A stretch of DNA of 64,000 bases from Hydractinia symbiolongicarpus (taxonomy: Eukaryota; Cnidaria; Hydrozoa; Anthoathecata; Hydractiniidae). The stretch covers positions 17,052,001 to 17,116,000 of the forward strand of contig NC_079878.1 of assembly GCF_029227915.1 (NCBI RefSeq). The letters are read 5' to 3'. A model generated the notes under the pieces. That model saw only the letters and a program-made list of their open reading frames with translations. It was not told where the DNA came from and made no database searches. The position numbers and the translations under genes are program-made. Positions 1-13,340 of this stretch are shown here, piece after piece. Positions within the stretch are counted from its first letter, which is position 1. The number at the start of each line of letters is the position of its first letter.

Positions 1-377
1 ACCCACGTGGAAGGACGTGATTAACAGGAAAAGCCCATTTTAGGCTGCAAAAAGCCGTACTACAACATTTAGAAGACTGTGCACGTAGTTGACGATGTTC
101 TATGGCCATTGCGGATTGGAAAACGACTTGAGCCGTCGTAGTCCATTAAGATTTGAAGAACTAGAACGATCCCCATCCGCCTAGGCTTGTGGAAGCACGC
201 GTTTGACGTGTAAGGCCCATGTTAGGCTGCTAAAGGCTGTATTACAACATTTAAAAGACTGTGAGCGTAGTTGGCCTAGTTCTATGGCCATTGCTGATTG
301 GTAAACAACTTGTCTCATCGTAGACCATTGAGAGTGTAAGGACTAGACGGATCCTGTCATGTATACGCACGTGGAAA

Positions 378-392
378 CACGTGATTTACGTG
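378..392. repeat. CACGT-gattt-ACGTG dyad of class A monomers (example)
   Basis: The 15-bp motif cacgtgatttacgtg has inverted five-base arms around a five-base spacer. It is found in a large class of monomers throughout the window and is always followed by taaggccc. An alternative class reads gacgtgatttacgggaaaagccc and lacks the second arm. A third reads gcgtttgacgtgtaaggccc. The classes alternate within the HORs, so the dyad occurs periodically at multi-monomer spacing and not in every unit. Confidence 0.75.
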
Positions 393-844
393 TAAGGCCC
401 GTATTAGACTGCCAAAGACCGTATTACAACTTTTAGGAGACTGTGCACGTAGTTGACGGTGTTCTACTGCCATTGCGGATTGGAAACGACTTGAGGCGTC
501 GCAGTCCATTGAGAGTGGAAGGACTACACTGATCCTCACATGTCTACCCTCGTGGAAGAACGTAATATGCGTGTAAGGCCCTTATTAGACCGTAATGGCC
601 GTATTACAATATTTGGAAGACTGTGCACGTAGTTGTCGGTGTTCTACTGCCATTTCGGATTGGAAAACGACTTGAGTTGTCGTAGTCCATTGAGAGTGGA
701 AGGACTATACTGATCCTCACATGTCTACCCTCGTGGAAGGACGTAATATACGTGTAAGGCCCTTATTAGACCTCAAAAGGCCGTATTACAATATTTGGAA
801 GACTGTGCACGTAGTTGACGGTGTTTTACTGCCATTGCGGATTG

Positions 845-1170
845 GAAAATCACTTGAGGCGTCGTAGTCCATTGAGAGTGGAAGAACTAGACCGATCCCC
901 ACCTGTCTAGGATCGTGGAAGCACGCGTTTGACGTGTAAGGCCAATGTTAGGCTGCTAAAGGCCGTATTGCACCATTTAGAAGACTGTGAGCGTAGTTGG
1001 CCGAGTTTTATGGCCATTGCGGATTGGAAAACGACTTGAGGCGTCGTAGTCCATTGAAAGTGGAAGGACTACACTGATCCTCACATGTCTACCCACGTGG
1101 AAGGACGTGATTAACAGGAAAAGCCCATTTTAGGCTGCAAACAGCCGTACTACAACATTTAGAAGACTGT
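845..1170. repeat. ~0.33-kb segment repeated at +2,739 bp
   Basis: The segment with gaaaatcacttgaggc, the ggccaatgtt variant and the cccacgtggaaggacg word is found again at about 3584-3909 (851 corresponds to 3590, and 1092 to 3831). The copies diverge where one reads actgtgcacg and the other actgtgagcg. The offset is about 15 monomers. The second copy lies immediately after the 2.32-kb block copy 1, so it helps to order the exchange events in region I. Confidence 0.75.
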
Positions 1171-1270
1171 GCACGTAGTTGACGATGTTCTATGGCCATT
1201 GCGGATTGGAAAACGACTTGAGCCGTCGTAGTCCATTGAGATTTGAAGAACCAGAACGATCCCCATCCGC

Positions 1271-3589
1271 CTAGGATCGTGGAAGCACGTGATTCACGTG
1301 TAAGGCCCTTATTAGGCTACAAAAGGCCGTATTACAACATTTAGAAGACTGTACACGTAGTTGACAATGTTCTATGGCCATTGCGGATTGGAAAACGACT
1401 TGAGGCGTCGTAGTCTATTAAGAGTGGAAGGACTAGACCGATCCCCACCTGTGTAGGCTCCTGGAAGCACGTGATTTACGTGTGAGGCCCTTATTAGAAC
1501 TCAAAATGCCGTATTGCAATATTTAGAAGACTGTGCACGTAGTTGACGGTGCTCTATTGCCATTGCGGAATGAAGAGCGATTTGTGGCGTCGTAGTCCAT
1601 TGAGAGTGGAAGGACTACACTGATCCTCACATGTCTACCATCGTGGAAGCACGTGATTTACGGGAAAAGCCCATATTAGGCTGCAAAACGCAGCATTACA
1701 ACATTTAGAAGAAGTCTTTGCACGTAGTTTACGGTGGTCTATGGCCATTGCGGATTGGAAAACCACTTGAGGCGTCGTAGTTCATTGAGAGTGGAAGGAC
1801 TAGACCGATCCTCACCTGTCTAGGATCCTGGAAGCACGTGATTTACGTGTAAGGCCCTTATTAGGCTACAAAAGGCCGTATTACAACATTTAGAAGACTG
1901 TACACGTAGTTGACAATGTTCTATGGCCATTGCGGATTGGAAAACGACTTGAGGCGTCGTAGTCTATTAAGAGTGGAAGGACTAGACCGATCCCCACCTG
2001 TGTAGGCTCCTGGAAGCACGTGATTTACGCGTGAGGCCCTTATTAGACCTCAAAATGCCGTATTGCAATATTTAGAAGACTGTGCACGTAGTTGACGGTG
2101 CTCTATTGCCATTGCGGAATGAAGAGCGATTTGTGGCGTCGTAGTCCATTGAGAGTGGAAGGACTACACTGATCCTAACATGTCAACCATCGTGGAAGGA
2201 CGAGATTTACGGGAAAAGCCCATATTAGGCTGCAAAACGCAGCATTACAACATTTAGAAGAAGTCTTTGCACGTAGTTTACGGTGGTCTATGGCCATTGC
2301 GGATTGGAAAACCACTTGAGGCGTCGTAGTTCATTGAGAGTGGAAGGACTAGACCAATCCTCACCTGTCTAGGATCGTGGAAGCACGTGATTTACGTGTA
2401 AGGCCCTTATTAGGCTACAAAAGGCCGTATTACAACATTTAGAACACTGTACACGTAGTTGACAATGTTCTATGGCCATTGCGGATTGGAAAACGACTTG
2501 AGGCGTCGTAGTCTATTAAGAGTGGAAGGACTAGACCGATCCCCACCTGTGTAGGCTCCTGGAAGCACGTGATTTACGTGTGAGGCCCTTATTAGACCTC
2601 AAAATGCCGTATTGCAATATTTAGAAGACTGTGCACGTAGTTGACGGTGCTCTATTGCCATTGCGGAATGAAAAGCGATTTGTTGCGTCGTAGTCCATTG
2701 AGAGTGGAAGGACTACACTGATCCTCACATGTCTACCATCGTGGAAGCACGTGATTTACGTGTAAGGCCCTTATTAGACTACAAAAGGCCGTATTGCAAT
2801 CTTTAGAAGCCTGTGCACATAGTTAACGGTGTTCTATCGCCATTGCGGATTGGTAAACGACTTGAGGCGTCGTAGTCCATTGAGAGTGGAAGGACTACAC
2901 TGATCCTCACATGTCTACCCTTGTGGAAGGACGTGATTTACGGGAAAAGCCCATATTAGGCTGCAAAACGCCGTATTACAACATTTAGGAGAAGACTTTG
3001 CGCGTAGTTTACTGTGGTCTATGGCCATTGCGGATTGGAAAACCACTTGAGGCGTCGTAGTTCATTGAGAGTGGAAGGACTAGACCGATCCTCACCTGTC
3101 TAGGATCGTGGAAGCACGTGATTTACGTGTAAGGCCCTTATTAGGCTACAAAAGGCCGTATTACAACATTTAGAAGACTGTACACGTAGTTGACAATGTT
3201 CTATGGCCATTGCGGATTGGAAAACGACTTGAGGCGTCGTAGTCTAATAAGAGTGGAAGGACTAGACCGATCCCCACCTGTGTAGGCTCCTGGAAGCACG
3301 TGATTTACGTGTGAGGCCCTTATTAGACCTCAAAATGCCGTATTGCAATATTTAGAAGACTGTGCACGTAGTTGACGGTGTTCTATCGCCATTGCGGATT
3401 GGTAAACGACTTGAGGCGTCGTAGTCCATTGAGAGTGGAAGGACTACACTGATCCTCATATGTCTACCATCGTGGAAGCACGTGATTTACGTGTGAGGCC
3501 CTTATTAGACTACAAAAGGCCCTATTGCAATCTTTAGAAGCCTGTGCAAGTAGTTGACCGTGTTCTATGGCCATTGCAGAATGGAAAAT
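1271..3589. repeat. 2.32-kb block, copy 1 (offset 3,107 bp)
   Basis: This block matches 4378-6696 base for base over long stretches at a constant offset of 3,107 bp. Rare shared variants include gattcacgtg (1291 and 4398), aactcaaaatgcc, and the word caaccatcg (2184 and 5291). Identity starts abruptly at ctaggatcgtgg after unlike flanks and ends at the base change 3590/6697. The block spans about 13 monomers and includes the 3-mer HOR run. Confidence 0.88.
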
Positions 3590-4377
3590 CACTTGAGGCG
3601 TCGTAGTCCATTGAGAGTGGAAGAACTAGACCGATCCCCACCTGTCTAGGATCGTGGAAGCACGCGTTTGACGTGTAAGGCCAATGTTAGGCTGCTAAAG
3701 GCCGTATTGCACCATTTAGAAGACTGTGAGCGTAGTTGGCCGAGTTTTATGGCCATTGCGGATTGGAAAACGACTTGAGGCGTCGTAGTCCATTGAAAGT
3801 GGAAGGACTACACTGATCCTCACATGTCTACCCACGTGGAAGGACGTGATTAACAGGAAAAGCCCATTTTAGGCTGCAAACAGCCGTACTACAACATTTA
3901 GAAGACTGTGAGCGTAGTTGACGATGTTCTATGGCCATTGCTGATTGGAAAAACAACTTGACCCGTCGTAGACCATTGAGAGTGGAAGGACTAGACAGAT
4001 CCTGTCAAGTATACGCACGTGGAAGCACGTGATTTACGTGTAAGGCCATTATTAGATCTCAAAAGGCCGTATTACAAAATTTGGAAGACTGTGCACGTAG
4101 TTGACGGTGTTCTACTGCCATTTCGGATTGGAAAACGACTTGAGGCGTCGTAGTCCATTGAGAGTGGAAGGACTACACTGATCCTCACATGTCTACCCAC
4201 GTGGAAGGACGTGATTTACGGGAAAAGCCCATATTAGGCTGCAAAACGCAGCATTACAACATTTAGAAGAAGTCTTCGCACGTAGTTTACGGTGGTCTAT
4301 GGCCATTGCGGATTGGAAAACCACTTGAGGCGTCGTAGTTCATTGAGAGTGGAAGGACTAGACCGATCCTCACCTGT

Positions 4378-6696
4378 CTAGGATCGTGGAAGCACGTGAT
4401 TCACGTGTAAGGCCCTTATTAGGCTACAAAAGGCCGTATTACAACATTTAGAAGACTGTACACGTAGTTGACAATGTTCTATGGCCATTGCGGATTGGAA
4501 AACGACTTGAGGCGTCGTAGTCTATTAAGAGTGGAAGGACTAGACCGATCCCCACCTGTGTAGGCTCCTGGAAGCACGTGATTTACGTGTGAGGCCCTTA
4601 TTAGAACTCAAAATGCCGTATTGCAATATTTAGAAGACTGTGCACGTAGTTGACGGTGCTCTATTGCCATTGCGGAATGAAGAGCGATTTGTGGCGTCGT
4701 AGTCCATTGAGAGTGGAAGGACTACACTGAACCTCACATGTCTACCATCGTGGAAGCACGTGATTTACGGGAAAAGCCCATATTAGGCTGCAAAACGCAG
4801 CATTACAACATTTAGAAGAAGTCTTTGCACGTAGTTTACGGTGGTCTATGGCCATTGCGGATTGGAAAACCACTTGAGGCGTCGTAGTTCATTGAGAGTG
4901 GAAGGACTAGACCGATCCTCACCTGTCTAGGATCCTGGAAGCACGTGATTTACGTGTAAGGCCCTTATTAGGCTACAAAAGGCCGTATTACAACATTTAG
5001 AAGACTGTACACGTAGTTGACAATGTTCTATGGCCATTGCGGATTGGAAATTGACTTGAGGCGTCGTAGTCTATTAAGAGTGGAAGGACTAGACCGATCC
5101 CCACCTGTGTAGGCTCCTGGAAGCACGTGATTTACGTGTGAGGCCCTTATTAGACCTCAAAATGCCGTATTGCAATATTTAGAAGACTGTGCACGTAGTT
5201 GACGGTGCTCTATTGCCATTGCGGAATGAAGAGCGATTTGTGGCGTCGTAGTCCATTGAGAGTGGAAGGACTACACTGATCCTAACATGTCAACCATCGT
5301 GGAAGGACGAGATTTACGGGAAAAGCCCATATTAGGCTGCAAAACGCAGCATTACAACATTTAGAAGAATTCTTTGCACGTAGTTTACGGTGGTCTATGG
5401 CCATTGCGGATTGGAAAACCACTTGAGGCGTCGTAGTTCATTGAGAGTGGAAGGACTAGACCGATCCTCACCTGTCTAGGATCGTGGAAGCACGTGATTT
5501 ACGTGTAAGGCCCTTATTAGGCTACAAAAGGCCGTATTACAACATTTAGAACACTGTACACGTAGTTGACAATGTTCTATGGCCATTGCGGATTGGAAAA
5601 CGACTTGAGGCGTCGTAGTCTAATAAGAGTGGAAGGACTAGACCGATCCCCACCTGTGTAGGCTCCTGGAAGCACGTGATTTACGTGTGAGGCCCTTATT
5701 AGACCTCAAAATGCCGTATTGCAATATTTAGAAGACTGTGCACGTAGTTGACGGTGCTCTATTGCCATTGCGGAATGAAGAGCGATTTGTGGCGTCGTAG
5801 TCCATTGAGAGTGGAAGGACTACACTGATCCTCACATGTCTACCATCGTGGAAGCACGTGATTTACGTGTAAGGCCCTTATTAGACTACAAAAGGCCGTA
5901 TTGCAATCTTTAGAAGCCTGTGCACATAGTTAACGGTGTTCTATCGCCATTGCGGATTGGTAAACGACTTGAGGCGTCGTAGTCCATTGAGAGTGGAAGG
6001 ACTACACTGATCCTCACATGTCTACCCTTGTGGAAGGACGTGATTTACGGGAAAAGCCCATATTAGGCTGCAAAACGCCGTATTACAACATTTAGGAGAA
6101 GACTTTGCGCGTAGTTTACTGTGGTCTATGGCCATTGCGGATTGGAAAACCACTTGAGGCGTCGTAGTTCATTGAGAGTGGAAGGACTAGACCGATCCTC
6201 ACCTGTCTAGGATCGTGGAAGCACGTGATTTACGTGTAAGGCCCTTATTAGGCTACAAAAGGCCGTATTACAACATTTAGAAGACTGTACACGTAGTTGA
6301 CAATGTTCTATGGCCATTGCGGATTGGAAAACGACTTGAGGCGTCGTAGTCTAATAAGAGTGGAAGGACTAGACCGATCCCCACCTGTGTAGGCTCCTGG
6401 AAGCACGTGATTTACGTGTGAGGCCCTTATTAGACCTCAAAATGCCGTATTGCAATATTTAGAAGACTGTGCACGTAGTTGACGGTGTTCTATCGCCATT
6501 GCGGATTGGTAAACGACTTGAGGCGTCGTAGTCCATTGAGAGTGGAAGGACTACACTGATCCTCATATGTCTACCATCGTGGAAGCACGTGATTTACGTG
6601 TAAGGCCCTTATTAGACTACAAAAGGCCCTATTGCAATCTTTAGAAGCCTGTGCAAGTAGTTGACCGTGTTCTATGGCCATTGCAGAATGGAAAAT
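4378..6696. repeat. 2.32-kb block, copy 2 (offset 3,107 bp)
   Basis: Second copy of the block at 1271-3589. A few substitutions separate them, for example ggaaattgac near 5047 against ggaaaacgac in copy 1, and gaagaattcttt near 5367 against gaagaagtcttt. Low divergence means this duplication is later than the formation of the 549-bp HOR inside it. Confidence 0.88.
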
Positions 6697-9600
6697 GACT
6701 TAAGGCGTCGTAGTCCATTGAGAGTGGAAGGACTAGACGAATCCTGTCATGTATACGCACGTGGAAGCATGTCATTTACGTGTAAGGCCCTTATTAGACC
6801 TCAAAAGGCCGTATTACAACATTTAGAAGGTTCTGCACGTAGTTGACGGTGCTCTATTGCCTTTTCGGTATGAAGAACGAATTGAGGTGTCGTGGTCCGT
6901 TGAGAGTAAAAGGACTAGGCCGATCCTCACATGTCTACGGTCGTGGAAGCACGTGATTTACGGGAAAAGCCCTTATTAAGCTGCAAAAGGCCGTGTTGCA
7001 ATCTTTAAAAGACTGTGCAAGTAGTTGACCGTGTTCTATGGCCATTGCAGAATGGAAAATGACTTAAGGCGTCGTAGTCCATTGAGAGTGGAAGGACTAG
7101 ACGAATCCTGTCATGTATACGCACGTGGAAGCATGTCATTTACGTGTAAGGCCCTTATTAGACTGCAAAAGACCGTATTACAACATTTAGGAGACTGTGC
7201 ACGTAGTTGACGGTGTGTTATGTCCATTGCGGATTGGAAAAGGACTTGAAGCGTCGTAGTCCATTGAGAGTGGAAGGACTAGACCGACCCTCACCCGCCT
7301 AGGCTGGTGGAAGCACGTGATTTACGTGTAAGGCACTTATTAGACTACAAAAGGCGGCATTACCACACTTAGAAGACTGTGCACGTAGTTGACGGTGTTC
7401 TATGGTCATTGCGGATCGGAAAACGATTTGAGGCGTCGTAGTCCATTGAGATTTAAAGAACTAGAACGATCCCCATCCGCCTAGGCTTGTGGAAGCAAGC
7501 GTTTGACGTGTAAGGCCCTTGTTAGGCTGCTAAAGGCCGTATTACAACATTTAGAAGACTGTGAGCGTAGTTGGCCGAGTTCTATGGCCATTGCTGATTG
7601 GAAAACAACTTTACCCGTCGTAGACCAATGAGAGTGAAAGGACTAGACGGATCCTGTCATGTATACACACGTGGAAGCACGTGATTTACGTGTAAGGCCC
7701 TTATTAGACTGCCAAAGACCGTAATACAACTTTTAGAAGACTGTGCACGTAGTTGACGGTGTTCTACTGCCATTGCGGATTGGAAAATGACTTGAGGCGT
7801 CGTATTCCATTGAGAGTGGAAGGACTAGACCGATCTGCACTTGTGTAGGCTCCTGGAAGCACGTGATTTATGTGTAAGGCCCTTATTAGACCTCAAAAGG
7901 CCGTACTACAACATTTAGAAGACTGTGCACGTAGTTGACGGTGCTCTATTGCTATTGCAGAATGAAGAGCGAATTGTGGCGTCGTAGTCCATTGAGAGTG
8001 GAAGGACTACACTGATCCTCACATGTCTACCATCGTGGAAGCACGTGATTTACGTGTAAGGCCCTTATTAGACTACAAAAGGCCGTATTGCAATCTTTAG
8101 AAGCCTGTGCACGTAGTTAACGGTGTTCTATCGCCATTGCGGATTGGAAAACGACTTGAGGCGTCGTAGTCCATTGAAAGTGGAAGGACTACACTGATAC
8201 TCACATGTCTACCCACGTGGAAGGACGTGAATAACAGGAAAAGCCCATTTTAGGCTGCAAAAAGCCGTACTGCAACATTTAGAAGACTGTGCACGTAGTT
8301 GACGATGTTCTATGGCCATTGCGGATTGGAGAACGACTTGAGCCGTCGTAGTCCATTGAGATTTGAAGAACTAGAACGATCCCCATCCGCCTAGGCTTGT
8401 GGAAGCACGCGTTTGACGTGTAAGGCCCATGTTAGGCTGCTAAAGGCCGTATTACAACATTTAGAAGACTGTGAGCGTAGTTGGCCTAGTTCTATGGCCA
8501 TTGCTGATTGGAAAACAACTTGACCCGTCGTAGACCATTGAGAGTGGAAAGACTAGACAGATCCTGTCAAGTATACGCACGTGGAAGCACGTGATTTACG
8601 TGTAAGGCACTTATTAGACTGCCAAAACCGTAATACAACTTTTAGAAGACTGTGCACGTAGTTGACGGTGTTCTACTGCCATTGCGGATTGGAAAATGAC
8701 ATGAGGCGTCGTATTCCATTGAGAGTGGAAGGACTACAGTGATCTTCACATGTCTACCCTCGTGGAAGGACGTTATTAACGGGAAAAGCCCATTTTAGGC
8801 TGCAAAAGGCCGTATTACAACATTTACAAGAAGTCTTTGCACGTAGTTTACGGTGGTCTATGGCCATTGCGGATTGGAAAACCACTTGAGGCGTCGTAGT
8901 TCATTGAGAGTGGAAGGACTAGACCGATCCTCACCTGTCTAGGATCGTGGAAGCACGTGATTTACGTGTAAGGACCTTATTAGGCTACAAAAGGCCGTAT
9001 TACAACATTTAGAAGACTGTACACGTAGTTGACAATGTTCTATGGCTATTGCGGATTGGAAAACGACTTGAGGCGTCGTAGTCCATTGAGAGTGAAAGGA
9101 CTACACTGATCCTCACATATCTACCCTCGTGGAAGGACGTAATATACGTGTAAGGCCATTATTAGACCTCAAAAGGCCGTATTACAATATTTGGAAGACT
9201 GTGCACGTAGTTGACGGTGTTCTATGGCTATTGCGGATTGGAAAACGACTTGAGGCGTCGTAGTCCATTGAGAGTGAAAGGACTACACTGATCTTCACCT
9301 GTGTAGGCTCCTGGAAGCACGTGATTTATGTGTAAGGCCCTTATTAGAACTCAAAAGGCCGTACTACAACATTTAGAAGACTGTGCACGTAGTTGACGGT
9401 GCTCTATTGCCATTGCAGAATGAAGAGCGAATTGTGGCGTCGTAGTCCATTGAGAGTGGAAGGACTACACTGATCCTCACATGTCTACCCTTGTGGAAGG
9501 ACGTGATTTACGGGAAAAGCCCATATTAGGCTGCAAAACGCCGTATTACAACATTTAGGAGAAGACTTTGTGCGTAGTTTACGGTGTTCTTTGGCCATTG

Positions 9601-12600
9601 CGGATTAAGAAACAACTTGAGGCATCGTAGTCCATTGAGAGTGGAAGGATTAGACCTATCCCCACCTGTCTAGGTTCCTGGAAGCACGTGATTTACGTGT
9701 AAGGCCCTTATTAGACCTCAAAAGGCCGTATTACAATATTTAGAAGGTTCTGCACGTAGTTGACGGTGCTCTATTGCCTTTGCGGTATGAAGAACGAATT
9801 GAGGTGTCGTGGTCCGTTGAGAGTAAAAGGACTAGGCCGATCCTCACATGTCTACGGTCGTGGAAGCACGTGATTTAAGGGAAAAGCCCTTATTAAGCTG
9901 CAAAAGGCCGTGTTGCAAACTTTAAAAGACTGTGCAAGTAGTTGACCGTGTTCTATGGCCATTGCAGATTGGAAAATGACTTAAGGTGTCGTAGTCCATT
10001 GAGAGTGGAAGGACTAGACGAATCCTGTCATGTATACGCACGTGGAAGCATGTCATTTACGTGTAAGGCCCTTATTAGACTTCAAAAGGCCGAATTACAA
10101 CATTTAGAAGACTGTGCACGTAGTTGACGGTGTGTTATGTCCATTGCGGATTGGAAAAGGACTTGAAGCGTCGTAGTCCATTGAGAGTGGAAGGACTAGA
10201 CCGACCCTCACCCGCTTAGGCTTGTGGAAGCAAGTGATTTACGTGTAAGGCCCTTATTAGAGTACAAAAGGCGGCATTACCACACTTAGAAGACTGTGCA
10301 CGTAGTTGACGGTGTTCTATGGTCATTGCGGATCGGAAAACGATTTGAGGCGTCGTAGTCCATTGAGATTTGAAGAACTAGAACGATCCCCATCCGCCTA
10401 GGCTTGTGGAAGCACGCGTTTGACGTGTAAGGCCCTTGTTAGGCTGCTAAAGGCCGTATTACAACATTTAGAAGACTGTGAGCGTAGTTGACCGAGTTCT
10501 ATGGCCATTGCTGATTGGAAAACAACTTTACCCGTCGTAGACCATTGAGAGTGAAAGGACTAGACGGATCCTGTCATGTATACGCACGTGGAAGCACGTG
10601 ATTTACGTGTAAGGCACTTATTAGACTGCCAAAGACCGTATTACAACTTTTAGAAGACTGTGCACGTAGTTGACGAAGTTCTACTGCCATTGCGGATTGG
10701 AAAATGACTTGAGGCGTCGTAGTCCATTGAGAGTGGAAAGACTACACTGATCTTCACATGTCTACCCTCGTGAAAGGACGATATTAACGGGAAAAGCCCA
10801 TTTTAGGCTGCAAAAGGCCGTATTACAACATTTACAAGAAGTCTTTGCACGTAGTTTACGGTGGTCTATGGCCATTGCGGATTGGAAAACCACTTGAGGC
10901 GTCGTAGTTCATTGAGAGTGAAAGGACTAGACCGATCCTCACCTGTCTAGGATCGTGGAAGCACGTGATTTACGTGTAAGGACCTTATTAGGCTACAAAA
11001 GGCGGTATTTCAACATTTAGAAGACTGTACACGTAGTTGACAATGTTCTATGGCTATTGCGGATTGGAAAACGACTTGAGGCGTCGTAGTCCATTGAGAG
11101 TGGAAGGACTAGACCGATCTGCACCTGTGTAGGCTCCTGGAAACACGTGATTTATGTGTAAGGCCCTTATTAGAACTCAAAAGGCCGTACTACAACATTT
11201 AGATGACTGTGCACGTAGTTGACGGTGCTCTATTGCCATTGCAGAATGAAGAGCGAATTGTGGCGTCGTAGTCCATTGAGAGTGGAAGGACTACACTGAT
11301 CCTCACATGTCTACCATCGTGGAAGGACGTGATTTACGGGAAAAGCCCATATTAGGCTGCAAAACGCAGCATTACAACATTTAGAAGAAGTCTTTGCACG
11401 TAGTTTACGGTGGTCTATGGCCATTGCGGATTGGAAAACCACTTAAGGCGTCGTAGTTCATTGACAGTGGAAGGACTAGACCGATCCTCACCTGTCTAGG
11501 ATCGTGGAAGCACGTGATTTACGTGTAAGGCCCTTATTAGGCTACAAAAGGCCGTATTACAACATTTAGAAGACTGTACACGTAGTTGACAATGTTCTAT
11601 GGCCATTGCAGATTGGAAAACGACTTGAGGCGTCGTAGTCTATTAAGAGTGAAAGGACTAGACCGATCCCCACCTGTGTAGGCTCCTGGAACCACGTGAT
11701 TTACGTGTGAGGCCCTTATTAGACCTCAAAATGCCGTATTGCAATATTTAGAAGCCTGTGCACGTAGTTGACGGTGCTCTATTGCCATTGCGGAATGAAG
11801 AGCGATTTGTGGCGTCGTAGTCCATTGAGAGTGGAAGGACTACACTGATCCTCACATGTCTACCATCGTGGAAGGACGAGATTTACGGGAAAAGCCCATA
11901 TTAGGCTGCAAAACGCAGCATTTCAACATTTAGAAGAAGTCTTTGCACGTAGTTTACGGTGGTCTATGGCCATTGCGGATTGGAAAACCACTTGAGGCGT
12001 CGTAGTTCATTGAGAGTGGAAGGACTAGACCGATCCTCACCTGTCTAGGATCGTGGAAGCACGTGATTTACGTGTAAGGCCCTTATTAGGCTACAAAAGG
12101 CCGTATTACAACATTTAGAAGACTGTGCACGTAGTTGACGGTGTTCTACTGCCATTGCGGATTGGAAAATGACTTGAGGCGTCGTAGTCCATTGAGAGTG
12201 GAAAGACTACACTGATCCTCACATGTCTACCATCGTGGAAGCACGTGATTTACGTGTAAGGCCCTTATTAGACTACAAAAGGCCGTATTGCAATCTTTAG
12301 AAGCCTGTGCACATAGTTAACGGTGTTCTATCGCCATTGCGGATTGGTAAACGACTTGAGGCGTCGTAGTCCATTGAGAGTGGAAGGACTACACTGATCC
12401 TCACATGTCTACCCTTGTGGAAGGACGTGATTTACGGGAAAAGCCCATATTAGGCTGCAAAACGTCGTATTACAACATTTAGGAGAAGACTTTGCGCGTA
12501 GTTTAAGGTGTTCTTTGGCCATTGCGGATTAAGAAACAACTTGAGGCATCGTAGTCCATTGAGAGTGAAAGGATTAGACCTATCCCCACCTGTCTAGGTT

Positions 12601-13325
12601 CCTGGAAGCACGTGATTTACGTGTAAGGCCCTTATTAGACCTCAAAAGGCCGTATTACAACATTTAGAAGGTTCTGCACGTAGTTGACGGTGCTCTATTG
12701 CCTTTGCGGTATGAAGAACGAATTGAGGTGTCGTGGTCCGTTGAGATTAAAAGGACTAGGCCGATCCTCACATGTCTACGGTCGTGGAAGCACGTGATTT
12801 ACGGGAAAAGCCCTTATTAAGCTGCAAAAGGCCGTGTTGCAAACTTTAAAAGACTGTGCAAGTAGTTGACCGTGTTCTATGGCCATTGCAGATTGGAAAG
12901 CAACTTTACCCGTCGTAGACCATTGAGAGTGAAAGGACTAGACGGATCCTGTCATGTTTACGCACGTGGAAGCATGTCATTTACGTGTAAGGCCCTTATT
13001 AGACTGCAAAAGACCGTATTACAACATTTAGGAGACTGTGCACGTAGTTGACGGTGTGTTATGTCCATTGCGGATTGGAAAAGGACTTGAAGCGTCGTAT
13101 TCCATTGAGATTTGAAGAACTAGAACGATCCCCATCCGCCTAGGCTTGTGGAAGCACGCGTTTGACGTGTAAGGCCTTTGTTAGGTTGCTAAAGGCCGTA
13201 TTACAACATTTAGAAGACTGTGAGCGTAGTTGGCCGAGTTCTATGGCCATTGCTGATTGGAAAACAACTTTACCCGTCGTAGACCATTGAGAGTGAAATG
13301 ACTAGACGGATCCTGTCATGTATAC

Positions 13326-13340
13326 GCACGTGATTTACGT
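13326..13340. repeat. 10-bp deletion between direct CACGTG hexamers
   Basis: Most comparable monomers read cgcacgtggaagcacgtgat, with two CACGTG hexamers 10 bp apart. Here the sequence reads tacgcacgtgatttacg, with a single CACGTG. Exactly one hexamer plus its ggaa spacer is missing. This is the product expected from slippage or recombination between the two direct hexamers. Confidence 0.75.

Larger units (their letters stand above)
1..6696. repeat. Region I: array dominated by a 3-monomer (549-bp) HOR
   Basis: The marker word gaagagcgattt starts at 1572, 2121, 2670 (variant gaaaagcgattt), 4679, 5228 and 5777, which are exact 549-bp steps within each cluster. The partner marker gaagtctttgcacg shows the same step (1711 to 2260; 4269, 4818, 5367). 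549 bp equals two 182-bp monomers plus one 185-bp monomer. The first ~1.25 kb and the stretch about 3,590-4,377 are of a more mixed monomer composition, sharing words such as acgtgattaacagg and gcgtttgacgtg with region II. No gene is present. Confidence 0.85.
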
